Shown: positions 17,201 through 24,579 of the stretch, one piece after another
Layout: each line of letters starts with the position of its first letter
How positions within the stretch are numbered: the stretch's first letter is position 1
NCBI GenBank assembly: GCA_910584865.1
Contig: CAJUCE010000017.1
Location: forward strand, 1 to 64,000
Source: an uncultured Acetatifactor sp.
GTDB lineage: Bacteria; Bacillota; Clostridia; Lachnospirales; Lachnospiraceae
Direction of reading: 5' to 3'
DNA: 64,000 nt
Notes under the pieces: model-generated
Seen by the model: only the letters and a program-made list of their open reading frames with translations
Database searches by the model: none
Told to the model about the DNA's origin: nothing
Translations under genes and position numbers: made by a program

Positions 17201-20019
17201 GCGGCGTATATGGAGACAGTTTTGGATTTTCCATGATTACGCCCAGCAGAGAGTGGGCAGGCGGAGGGTATGCAAAACAGGATATTGAAGTACAGGATTC
17301 CGGCAATGAATTAACCAGATTGGTCAACTGGCACTTTTCTACTTCCCATGGCGGAACAAGTATAGCATATGTATCGAGGGACTGGGAAAAGCTGTATGGG
17401 CCGATTCTATGGCATGCGGATTATGGAAATTCCAAGGATGAAATTCTCGAGAATGCGAAAGCAACAACCATTGAAGAAGTGGAAGCATGGCCATATAAGT
17501 GGGTAGAAAATAAAGATTATGCGGCAGATGTAAGGTCTGTTGTTACAGGTAAGATTTCCGTTACAAATGGAAAAGGGGTTGCCACACATTCAGAACTTAG
17601 TCCGGAAGGGATTGGCTGGGCAGTTCTTTCAGATGCAAGAAGTGAATCATGGCAGAGTGATAATGTATACTATGAATTCTATGCGCCAGTAAAGGAAGAC
17701 GGAAGTTTTACAATTACAGATGTCCGTCCGGGAACCTATCGTCTAAACATTGACATTAATGGTGTAATGGGGGAATATGAACAGTCTGGAATTGTTGTCA
17801 GCGGGGGAGAGACAAAGGATTTGGGCAGCATGGTCTGGGATAGCCCTGATTATGGCGAAACATTGTGGACAATAGGGATTGCTGACAGGACAGCAGAGGA
17901 GTTTGCTGGAGGGGATAAGACGGCATTGGGGTCTGATTTCCGATATTGGGGTGCTCACTTACTGTTCAGCCAGTTATATCCGGAAGGAGTGAATTTTAAG
18001 GTTGGAGAAGATGATGTGTCGAAAGACTGGTATTTCTTACATATGGCATCTCCTACAGCCGGCCAGAAATCCCATTATGATGGAGGTTATTTCTATGAAG
18101 ATGGAAATATAAAATACAGCGCTGAAAAGGCAGAAAAAACAGAATTACAATGGAAAGGAACGGATGTGACTCCGTGGAACATTCTGTTTGACAGTAGTGG
18201 TTATAAGAATGGAACGGCCACCCTTCAGATAGCGATAGCCAGCTCTAGGTCAACATCACTTGTGGTTAAGCTGAACGGTGAAGTGCTGAATGATTCTATT
18301 ACTGTAGATGGGAAGGAAGCGGCAAGTCCGATTCCGGTCAAGAGCAGCGGGGCATATCCAAGATGTACAATAGTTGGGCAGTATAGCTTGATAGTAATTC
18401 AGTTTGATGCAGCTATGCTAAAAGAGGGCGAAAATGTAATTGCTTTTGAGCATGAGTCACCAGCTTATGCAGAAGGAGAGAGCGCTGGCAATCTGGCATC
18501 CGAGAATAATATGGGGCCTTACAAGAATATCATTTATGATGCTGTAAGCCTTTCTGTAGATGCGCCGGAAGACACTGAGGCGGATAAAAATGATCTACAG
18601 GAGCTGTATAATGCAAATATGAATCTTAGAGAGTTGGATTATACAGCCGAAACATGGAAGGATTTTGATGACGCAATGAAGGCTGCAAAGCAGGTATTGG
18701 ATGATGCGAAAGCAACACAGCAAGAGGTAGATTCAGCATATGAGGCTTTGATCGATGCGACCGAGAAGTTGGTTGAAAAAGAGGAAGCAGTAGATAAGAG
18801 TCAGTTGCATAAGCTCTACAATGATAACGAAAGCTTGAAAGAAGAGGATTATACAGCTGAAACATGGAAGGATTTTGATGACGCAATGAAGGCTGCAAAG
18901 CAGGTATTGGATGATGTGGAAGCAACGCAGCAAGAGGTAAATTCAGCATATGAGGCTTTGAGTGATGCCGTTGAAAAGCTGGCTAAACTTGAAACGAATA
19001 CAAGCCCGAGCCCGAACCCGAGCGGAGAGCCAGCAACAAGCCCGAGCCCGAACCCGAGCGGAGAGCCAGTAGCAAGCTCAAGTGCGAATCCAAGTGAAGA
19101 ACCCGTAGCAAGCCCGAGTGCAAACCCAAGCGGAGAGCCAGCAACAAGCCCGAGCCCGAACCCAAGCGGAGAGCCAGCAGCAAGCCCAAGTGCAAACCCG
19201 AGCGGAGAGCCAGTAGCAAGCCCGAGCGCGAAGCCAAGCGGAGAGCCTGTAGCAAGCCCAAGTGCGAATCCAAGTGAAGAGCCCGTAGCAAGCCCGAGTG
19301 CAAACCCGAGCGGAGAGCCTGTAGCAAGCCCGATTCCGAATCCGAGTGAGAATCCTGCAACGAATCCGACGGCAGTGCCTAGTACGGAGCCGACGGCAAA
19401 TGTACAGTATCACTTGGCAGTAGAAAACGGGATTTCAAAAGTGCCTCCAGCTTTTGCAAATGATGAGAATTTGAATACACCGGAAAAAATCGAGACACAG
19501 ATGAAGCTGAATATCCAGAAGCATCCAGAAGGTATAGCAATGGAGAATATCGTGGTCTATGATGTTGTATTGATGATGAACATAGGCGGAACGGAATGGC
19601 TGCCGGCAAGCAAAGAGAATTTCCCGAAAGACGGCCTGACAGTGACATTGCCATATCCCGAAGGTACAGGTAAAGACACACATGATTTTGTTGTATGTCA
19701 TCTGTTTACGGAGGATATGAACGGAAATCATGCCGGTGAGACAGAATATCCAGAAGTGACGAAAACAGAAGATGGCATCCAATTCAAGGTATATGGCCTG
19801 TCACCCATTTCTGTCGGATGGAAGCAGATTGTTCCTGTGAACGATGAAAGCGGTTCGGACAGACAGGAGGGAGCAGTGAATGAAAGCCAGGCGGCAGCTC
19901 CTGAAAGTCCGAAGACCAGTGACAACAATCATATTGGATGGTATATTTTAATCATGATTCTGTCAGTAAGTTTCCTTGGTGTCTTAAGCTTTGAAACATA
20001 CAGGCGGAAAAAGAGATAG
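14206..20019 (+). CDS. Giant wall-anchored rhamnogalacturonan lyase (PL4-like) with LamG-like and FIVAR repeats
   Basis: A 1937-residue secreted protein. After the signal peptide (to ~residue 30) comes an acidic E/D/T-rich stretch with two copies of ETDETEAVE. Three related ~180-residue beta-sandwich modules follow (about 133-345, 375-560, 575-765; each has an LPDGW-type opening, SYIGKKF and a CIDNVCF-like ending), probably carbohydrate-binding LamG-type. Residues ~778-1450 resemble polysaccharide lyase family 4: a catalytic part, an FnIII-like part (GSFTITDVRPGTYRLNIDIN) and a CBM-like part (LWTIGIADRTAEEFAGGD). Two FIVAR-like helical repeats (YTAETWKDFDDAMKAAKQVL) occur at ~1458-1595, then eleven 12-residue Pro/Ser repeats, a ~150-residue domain and SPKTSD, a membrane helix and RRKKR, a sortase signal. 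AGGAGG precedes ATG 14206. It would cut pectin backbone at the cell surface. Confidence 0.85.
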   Translation: MRKAKQIFTGVLTVLIIFSTLGENLQLHASEPTSQAASVSEEKDGIETLESEQVKSETDETEAVEEETEDDETESEQVESETDETEAVEKEVEDDETETTQEESVINEESTENAQDSTFVEQDSEDVEMNAALNADGDLPDGWATAQDSPVTQFVRDDNGGYYYKISNESTSGNSYIGKIFDAQGDLEEQKITFSFDFMYENIGDGAKTQFFMDSSNIKPGTWATRVEIDANGYLYVNGVNKPVEVSGSRVTTNKNQWYTLLYTIDNKDKKYTVQLLDADKNTLYSSEELVFNNKTTSGDVPTTVRVGSFSVSPSISKANTNTRTDLCIDNICLMSEDGTNEFWSENFGESEMGGEEPATPNETDWDYIQTFMLPDEVNGEFIPDGWETINPDNLSAVIEKGTENYFYKITRTGATSTYIGKKFDVADQYTLSFDMKSDAAGTVNLNMYAGALNAKDLAVRASISNDTLKVYNAGVEENLLEEVSSYGWINLSYVVDNTKQTFDVIVKDIKGQSISSLTGMAFHKETDKSGTFSISFGSANSCICIDNVCFKDRTHKDERPVLEADVDGLTVFYEETFNNPDCLDNNGLPEGWTSAGVLPSGMKISQAEGENYYYAVSRSAEYETGTGSYIGKKFVTILPDKFTLSYDFKYEGGQVDMPMYTSALNGGDLAVRMGIKNGRLYGYDGANEKTICENVGNDWMALTCIIDNANKIYRILLKDADGSEVADSGTQYFYHSKANMGAFAISCSRGVETSLSIDNIVLEGKEEEYVPKPEDDWVRDGKVHVAESETELRLSNDYTSVTITKSNAEITSMLRYLENGSGLAEGAYNVLGNGGRGYYLLNYTLDGKKGACAIEKAQGKILTSTDDYGEVVVTMDCFDKDLYTSSPDTKNYPIAFELHYVLEKDTKGVYMYACSKVATDVPDDVEVGIEQSRYAFRLDSRLYQYASSAGGELMRLPELADYGEKLFDATYLINDGEGTGHVYTKYMSTSYQFETQLSGVYGDSFGFSMITPSREWAGGGYAKQDIEVQDSGNELTRLVNWHFSTSHGGTSIAYVSRDWEKLYGPILWHADYGNSKDEILENAKATTIEEVEAWPYKWVENKDYAADVRSVVTGKISVTNGKGVATHSELSPEGIGWAVLSDARSESWQSDNVYYEFYAPVKEDGSFTITDVRPGTYRLNIDINGVMGEYEQSGIVVSGGETKDLGSMVWDSPDYGETLWTIGIADRTAEEFAGGDKTALGSDFRYWGAHLLFSQLYPEGVNFKVGEDDVSKDWYFLHMASPTAGQKSHYDGGYFYEDGNIKYSAEKAEKTELQWKGTDVTPWNILFDSSGYKNGTATLQIAIASSRSTSLVVKLNGEVLNDSITVDGKEAASPIPVKSSGAYPRCTIVGQYSLIVIQFDAAMLKEGENVIAFEHESPAYAEGESAGNLASENNMGPYKNIIYDAVSLSVDAPEDTEADKNDLQELYNANMNLRELDYTAETWKDFDDAMKAAKQVLDDAKATQQEVDSAYEALIDATEKLVEKEEAVDKSQLHKLYNDNESLKEEDYTAETWKDFDDAMKAAKQVLDDVEATQQEVNSAYEALSDAVEKLAKLETNTSPSPNPSGEPATSPSPNPSGEPVASSSANPSEEPVASPSANPSGEPATSPSPNPSGEPAASPSANPSGEPVASPSAKPSGEPVASPSANPSEEPVASPSANPSGEPVASPIPNPSENPATNPTAVPSTEPTANVQYHLAVENGISKVPPAFANDENLNTPEKIETQMKLNIQKHPEGIAMENIVVYDVVLMMNIGGTEWLPASKENFPKDGLTVTLPYPEGTGKDTHDFVVCHLFTEDMNGNHAGETEYPEVTKTEDGIQFKVYGLSPISVGWKQIVPVNDESGSDRQEGAVNESQAAAPESPKTSDNNHIGWYILIMILSVSFLGVLSFETYRRKKR
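19000..19395 (+). repeat. 36-bp coding tandem repeat (11 copies) in the lyase gene
   Basis: Eleven in-frame units of 36 bp encode variants of ASPSANPSGEPV, such as TSPSPNPSGEPA and ASPSAKPSGEPV. The last two units are diverged. It forms a flexible, proline-rich wall-spanning stalk between the FIVAR repeats and the C-terminal domain. Copy number could vary by slipped pairing without changing the frame. Confidence 0.9.
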
Positions 20020-20064
20020 GGCAATATCAGATTGCTAAAAGTTTTGAGAGGAGAGAACGCAAAG

Positions 20065-20502
20065 ATGCTAAAAGGAATACCTAAAGTCTTGTCGCCGGAA
20101 TTATTGAAAGTATTGTGTGAAATGGGACACAGTGACCGTTTGGTTATTGGGGACGGCAATTTTCCGTCAGAGTCTGTGGGAAAAGATTCTATTGTAATCC
20201 GTATGGACGGTCACGGTGTCTGCGAGATATTGGAGGCGATATTACAGCTTTTTCCGTTGGACACATATGTGGAACAGCCAGTAAAATTGATGCAAGTGCT
20301 TCCGGGGGATCCGGTGGAAACCCCCATTTGGGACTCTTACAAAGAAATTGTGAGCAAAGTGGATGCGCGGGGAGATAGCGCGATAGGACAGATTGAGAGA
20401 TTTGCTTTTTATGAGGAAGCACGGTCGGCCTATGCTGTCATTGCGACAGGAGAAAGCGCTTTATATGCGAATATTATGTTGCAAAAAGGAGTTGTCATTT
20501 AA
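20065..20502 (+). CDS. fucU: L-fucose mutarotase (FucU/RbsD family)
   Basis: A 145-residue protein that interconverts the alpha and beta anomers of L-fucose (RbsD relatives act on ribose). It begins MLKGIPKVLSPELLKVLCEM then GHSDRLVIGDGNFPS, with the conserved GHSD and DGNFP motifs. The central IRMDGHGVCEILEAILQLFP and the end ATGESALYANIMLQKGVV also fit FucU. ATG 20065 is chosen because GAGAGGAGAG lies about nine bases upstream; the open frame extends 11 codons further without a site. It lies 46 bases after the lyase and just before two oxidoreductases, so the cluster probably handles a fucose-type sugar. Confidence 0.88.
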   Translation: MLKGIPKVLSPELLKVLCEMGHSDRLVIGDGNFPSESVGKDSIVIRMDGHGVCEILEAILQLFPLDTYVEQPVKLMQVLPGDPVETPIWDSYKEIVSKVDARGDSAIGQIERFAFYEEARSAYAVIATGESALYANIMLQKGVVI

Positions 20503-20538
20503 AAATAAAGTACATAATACAGAAAGAGAGGAAAAACT

Positions 20539-21600
20539 ATGGCAGTAAAAATGTTGATGAAGGGAGCTATCTTGCCCGGAAACAGTACTGTGGAAATGAG
20601 GGATTTTGAAGTCCCTACTCCAGGACATGGCCAGGTATTGATTCAGACAAAGGCTACTACAATCTGTGGGAGTGATATCCGGTGTATCTACCGGGAACAT
20701 ACGGGAAAAGGCCCTGAAGGCTATATTCCTGGTATGGTAGCAGGACATGAGCCTTGCGGCATTATTGTGGAGGAAGGGGAAGGTTTGAAGCGCTTTAAGA
20801 AAGGTGACAGGGTAATTGTGTACCATATCTCTGGCTGTGGTGTCTGCAATGACTGTAGGCGTGGATATTATATTTCCTGTAAAAGTAAATTTCGTCAGGC
20901 ATATGGATGGCAGCGGAATGGCGGAATGGCACCTTATATCCTGGCAGAAGAAAAGGATTTGATCCTGCTGCCGGATGAGCTTACCTATAAAGACGGTGCG
21001 CAGGTTGCCTGCGGATTTGGAACTGTATATGAGGCAATTGAAAAGATTGGTATCTGCGGAAATGACGCTGTCCTGGTGGTTGGACTGGGGCCTGTAGGCT
21101 TGGCTGCCTTAATGCTGGTAAAGGCACTGGGTGCAAATAAGCTGATTGGTATAGAGATGAATGATTATCGGATTGGACTGGCGAAGAAGTTAGGGCTGGC
21201 TGATTATGTATTCAAGCCCGGCGAGGATGCTTTGGAACAAATCCTGGCAGTCACTGGAGGGAAAGGCGTAGAGCGGGCAATCGATGCATCGGCAAATGAC
21301 GCTGGCAGGCAGCTGGCAATTCGTGCAACCAGAGAGTGGGGTAAAATTGCGTTTGTAGGCGAAGGGGGCACCTGTACCTTTAATCCCAGCCCGGATATCA
21401 TTCATGGACAAAAGACTATCTATGGTTCGTGGGTGACTTCCCTTTGGAGGATGGAAGAACTGGTAGAGAGGCTGGTTCGTTGGAACATCCACCCGGAAGA
21501 GTTGATTACACATGAGTTCCCTATTGAAAAAGCAGATGAGGCATATCGGCTTATGGCAGGCGGCGAGTGTGGCAAAGTTGCGGTAACATTTGCTGATTAA
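20539..21600 (+). CDS. Zinc-dependent medium-chain dehydrogenase
   Basis: A 353-residue alcohol/polyol dehydrogenase. The catalytic zinc ligands are in TTICGSDIRC and AGHEPCG, and the structural zinc site is GCGVCNDCRRGYYISC, a four-Cys lobe. The Rossmann fold shows VLVVGLGPVGLAALMLVKAL, with GIEMNDYR suggesting NAD preference through an acidic residue. AGAGAGG precedes ATG 20539. It lies between FucU and an aldo-keto reductase, so it may oxidise L-fucose or a related sugar, or reduce a downstream aldehyde. Specificity cannot be read from sequence. L-threonine and sorbitol dehydrogenases share this fold and are the main alternatives. Confidence 0.88.
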   Translation: MAVKMLMKGAILPGNSTVEMRDFEVPTPGHGQVLIQTKATTICGSDIRCIYREHTGKGPEGYIPGMVAGHEPCGIIVEEGEGLKRFKKGDRVIVYHISGCGVCNDCRRGYYISCKSKFRQAYGWQRNGGMAPYILAEEKDLILLPDELTYKDGAQVACGFGTVYEAIEKIGICGNDAVLVVGLGPVGLAALMLVKALGANKLIGIEMNDYRIGLAKKLGLADYVFKPGEDALEQILAVTGGKGVERAIDASANDAGRQLAIRATREWGKIAFVGEGGTCTFNPSPDIIHGQKTIYGSWVTSLWRMEELVERLVRWNIHPEELITHEFPIEKADEAYRLMAGGECGKVAVTFAD

Positions 21601-21659
21601 TTTATGGCAGATATCATGATAAGTCAAATGCTATCAAAAATGTAAAAAGGTTGGGTAAA

Positions 21660-22676
21660 ATGGAGAGAAGAATCGATCAGCAGAAAATACCTGTAAGAAC
21701 GTTGTATACTGGAGAGAAGATTCCCTGTATGGGACTCGGAACATTCGGCTCGGACAAATACAGCGCAGATATGGTATCTGAGGCTATTTATGGAGCCATA
21801 AAGTATGGTTACAGATTGATAGATTGTGCAGCCGTCTATCAAAATGAGGATAAAATAGGCCAGGTGTTACAGCGCCTTTTTGAGGAAAAAGCGGTAGAGA
21901 GGAAAGAGTTATTCATTACCTCAAAAGTTTGGAATGATATGCATGGGGAGGGGCAGGTAAGGGAATCCTGTAAGAAAAGTCTTCTGGATTTGAAATTGGA
22001 TTATCTGGATTTGTATTTTGTCCACTGGCCATTTCCAAACTACCATGCACCTGGATGCAGCGGGGATGCAAGGAACCAGGATTCTAAACCTTTTTCGCTG
22101 GAGGAGTTTATGTCGGTATGGCATCAATGCGAGGAACTGGTGGACGAGGGACTGGTGCGATATATTGGCATGAGCAATATGACAATTCCAAAGTTAGAGG
22201 CAGTCCTGCCGCTCTGTAGGATACAGCCTGTTGCATTGGAGATGGAATTGCATCCATCATTTCAGCAGCCGGAGCTCTTTGCCTATGCGAAGGAGCATGA
22301 CATTTTGCCTGTTGGATACTGTCCTATAGGTTCTCCCTCAAGGCCGGAACGTGACAGGACTGCAGAGGATGTTGTAGATACGGCCCTTTCGGCAGTTAGG
22401 AAGGCCGCTGAGGCGCATCAGGTACATCCGGCAGTAATTTGTCTCAAATGGGCAGTGCAGAGGGGCCAGGTTCCCATTCCTTTTTCTGTAAAGGAGCCGC
22501 AGTATATCTCGAACCTTAAATGTGTTACCGAGGATCCGCTGACAGAAGAAGAGATGGAGGCAATCCGATTGGAGGATAAAAACTGCCGCCTGGTCAAAGG
22601 GCAGGTCTTCCTATGGGAAGGAGCTAAAGGTTGGGAAGACCTTTGGGATTTAGATGGTACTATAACTGGCAGATAA
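21660..22676 (+). CDS. Aldo-keto reductase
   Basis: A 338-residue (alpha/beta)8 NAD(P)-dependent reductase. It shows MGLGTFGSDKY, YRLIDCAAVYQNED with the catalytic Tyr preceded by Asp, LFITSKVWN with the catalytic Lys, YLDLYFVHWP with the catalytic His, and YIGMSNM. The C-terminal cofactor loop reads VPIPFSVKEPQYISN. ATG 21660 follows AAAAAGG at about ten bases; a TTG at 21651 is too close to that site. The product may reduce a sugar aldehyde or lactaldehyde made from L-fucose or L-rhamnose, or act as a sugar dehydrogenase. The terminator right after it ends this transcript. Confidence 0.88.
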   Translation: MERRIDQQKIPVRTLYTGEKIPCMGLGTFGSDKYSADMVSEAIYGAIKYGYRLIDCAAVYQNEDKIGQVLQRLFEEKAVERKELFITSKVWNDMHGEGQVRESCKKSLLDLKLDYLDLYFVHWPFPNYHAPGCSGDARNQDSKPFSLEEFMSVWHQCEELVDEGLVRYIGMSNMTIPKLEAVLPLCRIQPVALEMELHPSFQQPELFAYAKEHDILPVGYCPIGSPSRPERDRTAEDVVDTALSAVRKAAEAHQVHPAVICLKWAVQRGQVPIPFSVKEPQYISNLKCVTEDPLTEEEMEAIRLEDKNCRLVKGQVFLWEGAKGWEDLWDLDGTITGR

Positions 22677-22686
22677 TAAAAAGAAA

Positions 22687-22721
22687 AAGGCTGCTGTAAT
22701 GTAGATTTGCGGCAGCCTTTT
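22687..22721 (+). terminator. Intrinsic terminator after the aldo-keto reductase
   Basis: AAAGGCTGC (22687-22695) pairs with GCAGCCTTT (22712-22720), then TTCC. It closely resembles the terminator at 14116 in both stem and loop (GTAAT/TGTAG context), which suggests common descent. Confidence 0.75.
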
Positions 22722-22744
22722 CCATACAGACAATTTTTTACAAC

Positions 22745-23818
22745 ATGAGAAAGGACAAGGGGTCAAATGTGGCTGGACTGGAATTTGATAAGGATGAGAT
22801 TTATGAATTGATTGACAAAATCATTGAGCGCACCATGCGTATGGACATGAGTTGGGACTGGCCATGTGGAGTGGCATATTATGGAATCAGCAGGGCATAT
22901 GAGACAACTGGGAACGAGAAGTATCTGAATCTGATGAAGGACAGGATTGATGAATATATGGAGCTTGGGCTTCCGGATTGGAATGTGAATACCTGTGCAA
23001 TGGGACATTGTCTAATTACGCTTTACGAATCAACAGGGGAGGAAAGATATTGGGAAATTGTGATGGAAAAAGCGGAGTATCTCAGGAAAGATGCATTGCG
23101 TTTTGGGGATTCTGTATTGCAGCATACGGTATCGCAGAAAAATGATTTCCCTGAACAGGCATGGGCTGACACTCTGTTTATGGCAGCATTCTTTCTGCTG
23201 CGTGTAGGGGTGAAACTGAAATCAGAGGATATCATCCATGATGCATTGAATCAATGGTACTGGCACATCAAGTATCTTCAGAATGCAGAGACCGGACTTT
23301 GGTATCATGGTTATGATAACCTTACCCAAAATCATATGTCTGGATTTTACTGGGGGAGGGCAAATGCATGGGCGGCATATACCATGGCGCAGGTGGGTAT
23401 CGTGCTGCCGGAATGCTATCTGTATCCGGAGTATCTGGATATAGTTGGTTCTTCAAATGAGCAACTATCAGCATTGAAGTTGTTACAAACAGAAAATGGA
23501 TTGTGGCGTACTATATTGGATGACGAAGAGTCCTATGAAGAAGTGTCGGCATCCTTTGGAATTGCAGCAGCAATGCTGGTAAGGGGGAATCCGCTTCATA
23601 TAAAATATATCAATCGTTTCATTCAAGGTGTCAGGAAAAATATCAGTGTGGATGGGCGGGTGATGAATGTATCTGGAGGGACGGCAGTGATGAAAGACAG
23701 GGATGGCTACTGCAGAATATCAAAGAATTGGATACAAGGATGGGGGCAGGGGCTTGCACTAGTGTTTTACTCTGATTTGTTGGACAGCGGGAAACACAGG
23801 CGTGACGGCGCATTGTAA
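22745..23818 (+). CDS. Unsaturated rhamnogalacturonyl hydrolase (GH105, YteR-like)
   Basis: A 357-residue cytoplasmic (alpha/alpha)6-barrel enzyme that removes the unsaturated galacturonyl residue left at the non-reducing end by rhamnogalacturonan lyases. QAWADTLFMA contains the catalytic Asp near residue 142 (Asp143 in YteR). WDWPCGVAYYGISRAYE, FYWGRANAWAAYTMA and the C-terminal SKNWIQGWGQGLALVFYSD are also family marks. The start is uncertain: ATG 22745 has no ribosome binding site, whereas GTG at 22769 follows AAGGGG. It completes the pathway begun by the PL4 lyase. It begins just after a terminator, so it needs read-through or its own promoter. Confidence 0.88.
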   Translation: MRKDKGSNVAGLEFDKDEIYELIDKIIERTMRMDMSWDWPCGVAYYGISRAYETTGNEKYLNLMKDRIDEYMELGLPDWNVNTCAMGHCLITLYESTGEERYWEIVMEKAEYLRKDALRFGDSVLQHTVSQKNDFPEQAWADTLFMAAFFLLRVGVKLKSEDIIHDALNQWYWHIKYLQNAETGLWYHGYDNLTQNHMSGFYWGRANAWAAYTMAQVGIVLPECYLYPEYLDIVGSSNEQLSALKLLQTENGLWRTILDDEESYEEVSASFGIAAAMLVRGNPLHIKYINRFIQGVRKNISVDGRVMNVSGGTAVMKDRDGYCRISKNWIQGWGQGLALVFYSDLLDSGKHRRDGAL

Positions 23819-23842
23819 TCCTGAAATTTTGTATTTATACTC

Positions 23843-23926
23843 AAGACCGCCAGAATTTACCAACTTGTTTCAGCCAAACATTTGGCTGGCGGTCTTAAAG
23901 TCACTGGTGTGCCAGTGACTTTGTTA
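23843..23926 (+). terminator. Two consecutive hairpins after the GH105 gene
   Basis: AAGACCGCCAG (23843-23853) pairs with CTGGCGGTCTT (23886-23896) across a 32-base loop. Immediately after it, AAAGTCACTGG (23897-23907), TGTG and CCAGTGACTTT (23912-23922) form a perfect 11-bp stem followed by GTTAT. The second one resembles an intrinsic terminator with a weak T run; the first may be part of the same end or an element border. Confidence 0.6.
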
Positions 23927-24516
23927 TATCCATAACTGCAAATCAAATCGACGTGCAGTATATATTATTTCGTGCAGTTTCAAGAGTGTAAGTTCTATAT
24001 GTAGTACTTATACAGTACCACCATCTGTCCAATCGGATAAGGCAAAAAACTTACAAACTATATCGTAATTATTGATTTAGACAAGATGGTGGCAACTGTT
24101 TCAGGATGAAAAACGATGTCAAGGATACGAATGGGTTGCTGATTTTCTTTGGTATAGCTTTTTACAGGTTTAGTTTCCCGGACATAAATAAAAGTTGAAG
24201 AGAGCTATTTAAAAGGGAAAGAAAAATTTATTTATTCAATGGAAGAGATAGGACAGTATTTGAATAGGCAAATAGGACAATTATTTTAAAGGGGAAGTAA
24301 GGGATTATGTAAAATGGGCTTTTCGGACTGTGGTAGCCAGATTTTATTTTGAATTATTTATCGTGATTTACATTGATGGTAGTTAACAATATACTTCGTC
24401 AAACGTGAAAAATATCAAAATGCAGTTAGAAAGTAAAGTTGAGTACATGAAAGAACGATATAGGAAAATACATAACATAAAATATGAAAAAGGACAGGAT
24501 ATAGGAATTGCCACAT
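23927..24516. other. AT-rich intergenic stretch without a supportable gene
   Basis: About 590 bases between the glycan cluster and the mobilisation genes. I see no ribosome-binding-site-supported open frame. A short frame near 24225-24290 reads FIYSMEEIGQYLNRQIGQLF and looks like a gene remnant. I searched this stretch by eye for the N-terminus of SpoVT and did not find it. Confidence 0.5.
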
Positions 24517-24520
24517 ACAT

Positions 24521-24569
24521 AAGGGTGTATCGCAATGAAGGAAAACTTCGTTGTGGTACACCCTTTTTT
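24521..24569 (+). terminator. Long hairpin at the 3' end of the relaxase gene
   Basis: AAGGGTGTATCGCAATGAAG (24521-24540) pairs imperfectly with CTTCGTTGTGGTACACCCTT (24545-24564), followed by TTTTA. On the plus strand it is a textbook terminator; on the minus strand it lies 3' of the relaxase. Its outer segment ACATAAGGGTGT also occurs in the putative oriT at 26566. Confidence 0.7.
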
Positions 24570-24579
24570 AATGTCGAAT

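Noticed and set aside
19000..19395. CRISPR-like appearance of the 36-bp repeats
   Set aside because: Units are contiguous, in frame and encode a proline-rich stalk; there are no spacers.
22520..22540. Second copy of the spoVT core GATCCGCTG as a possible left attachment site
   Set aside because: The nine-base match lies inside the intact aldo-keto reductase gene and is not followed by SpoVT-like codons; chance match.
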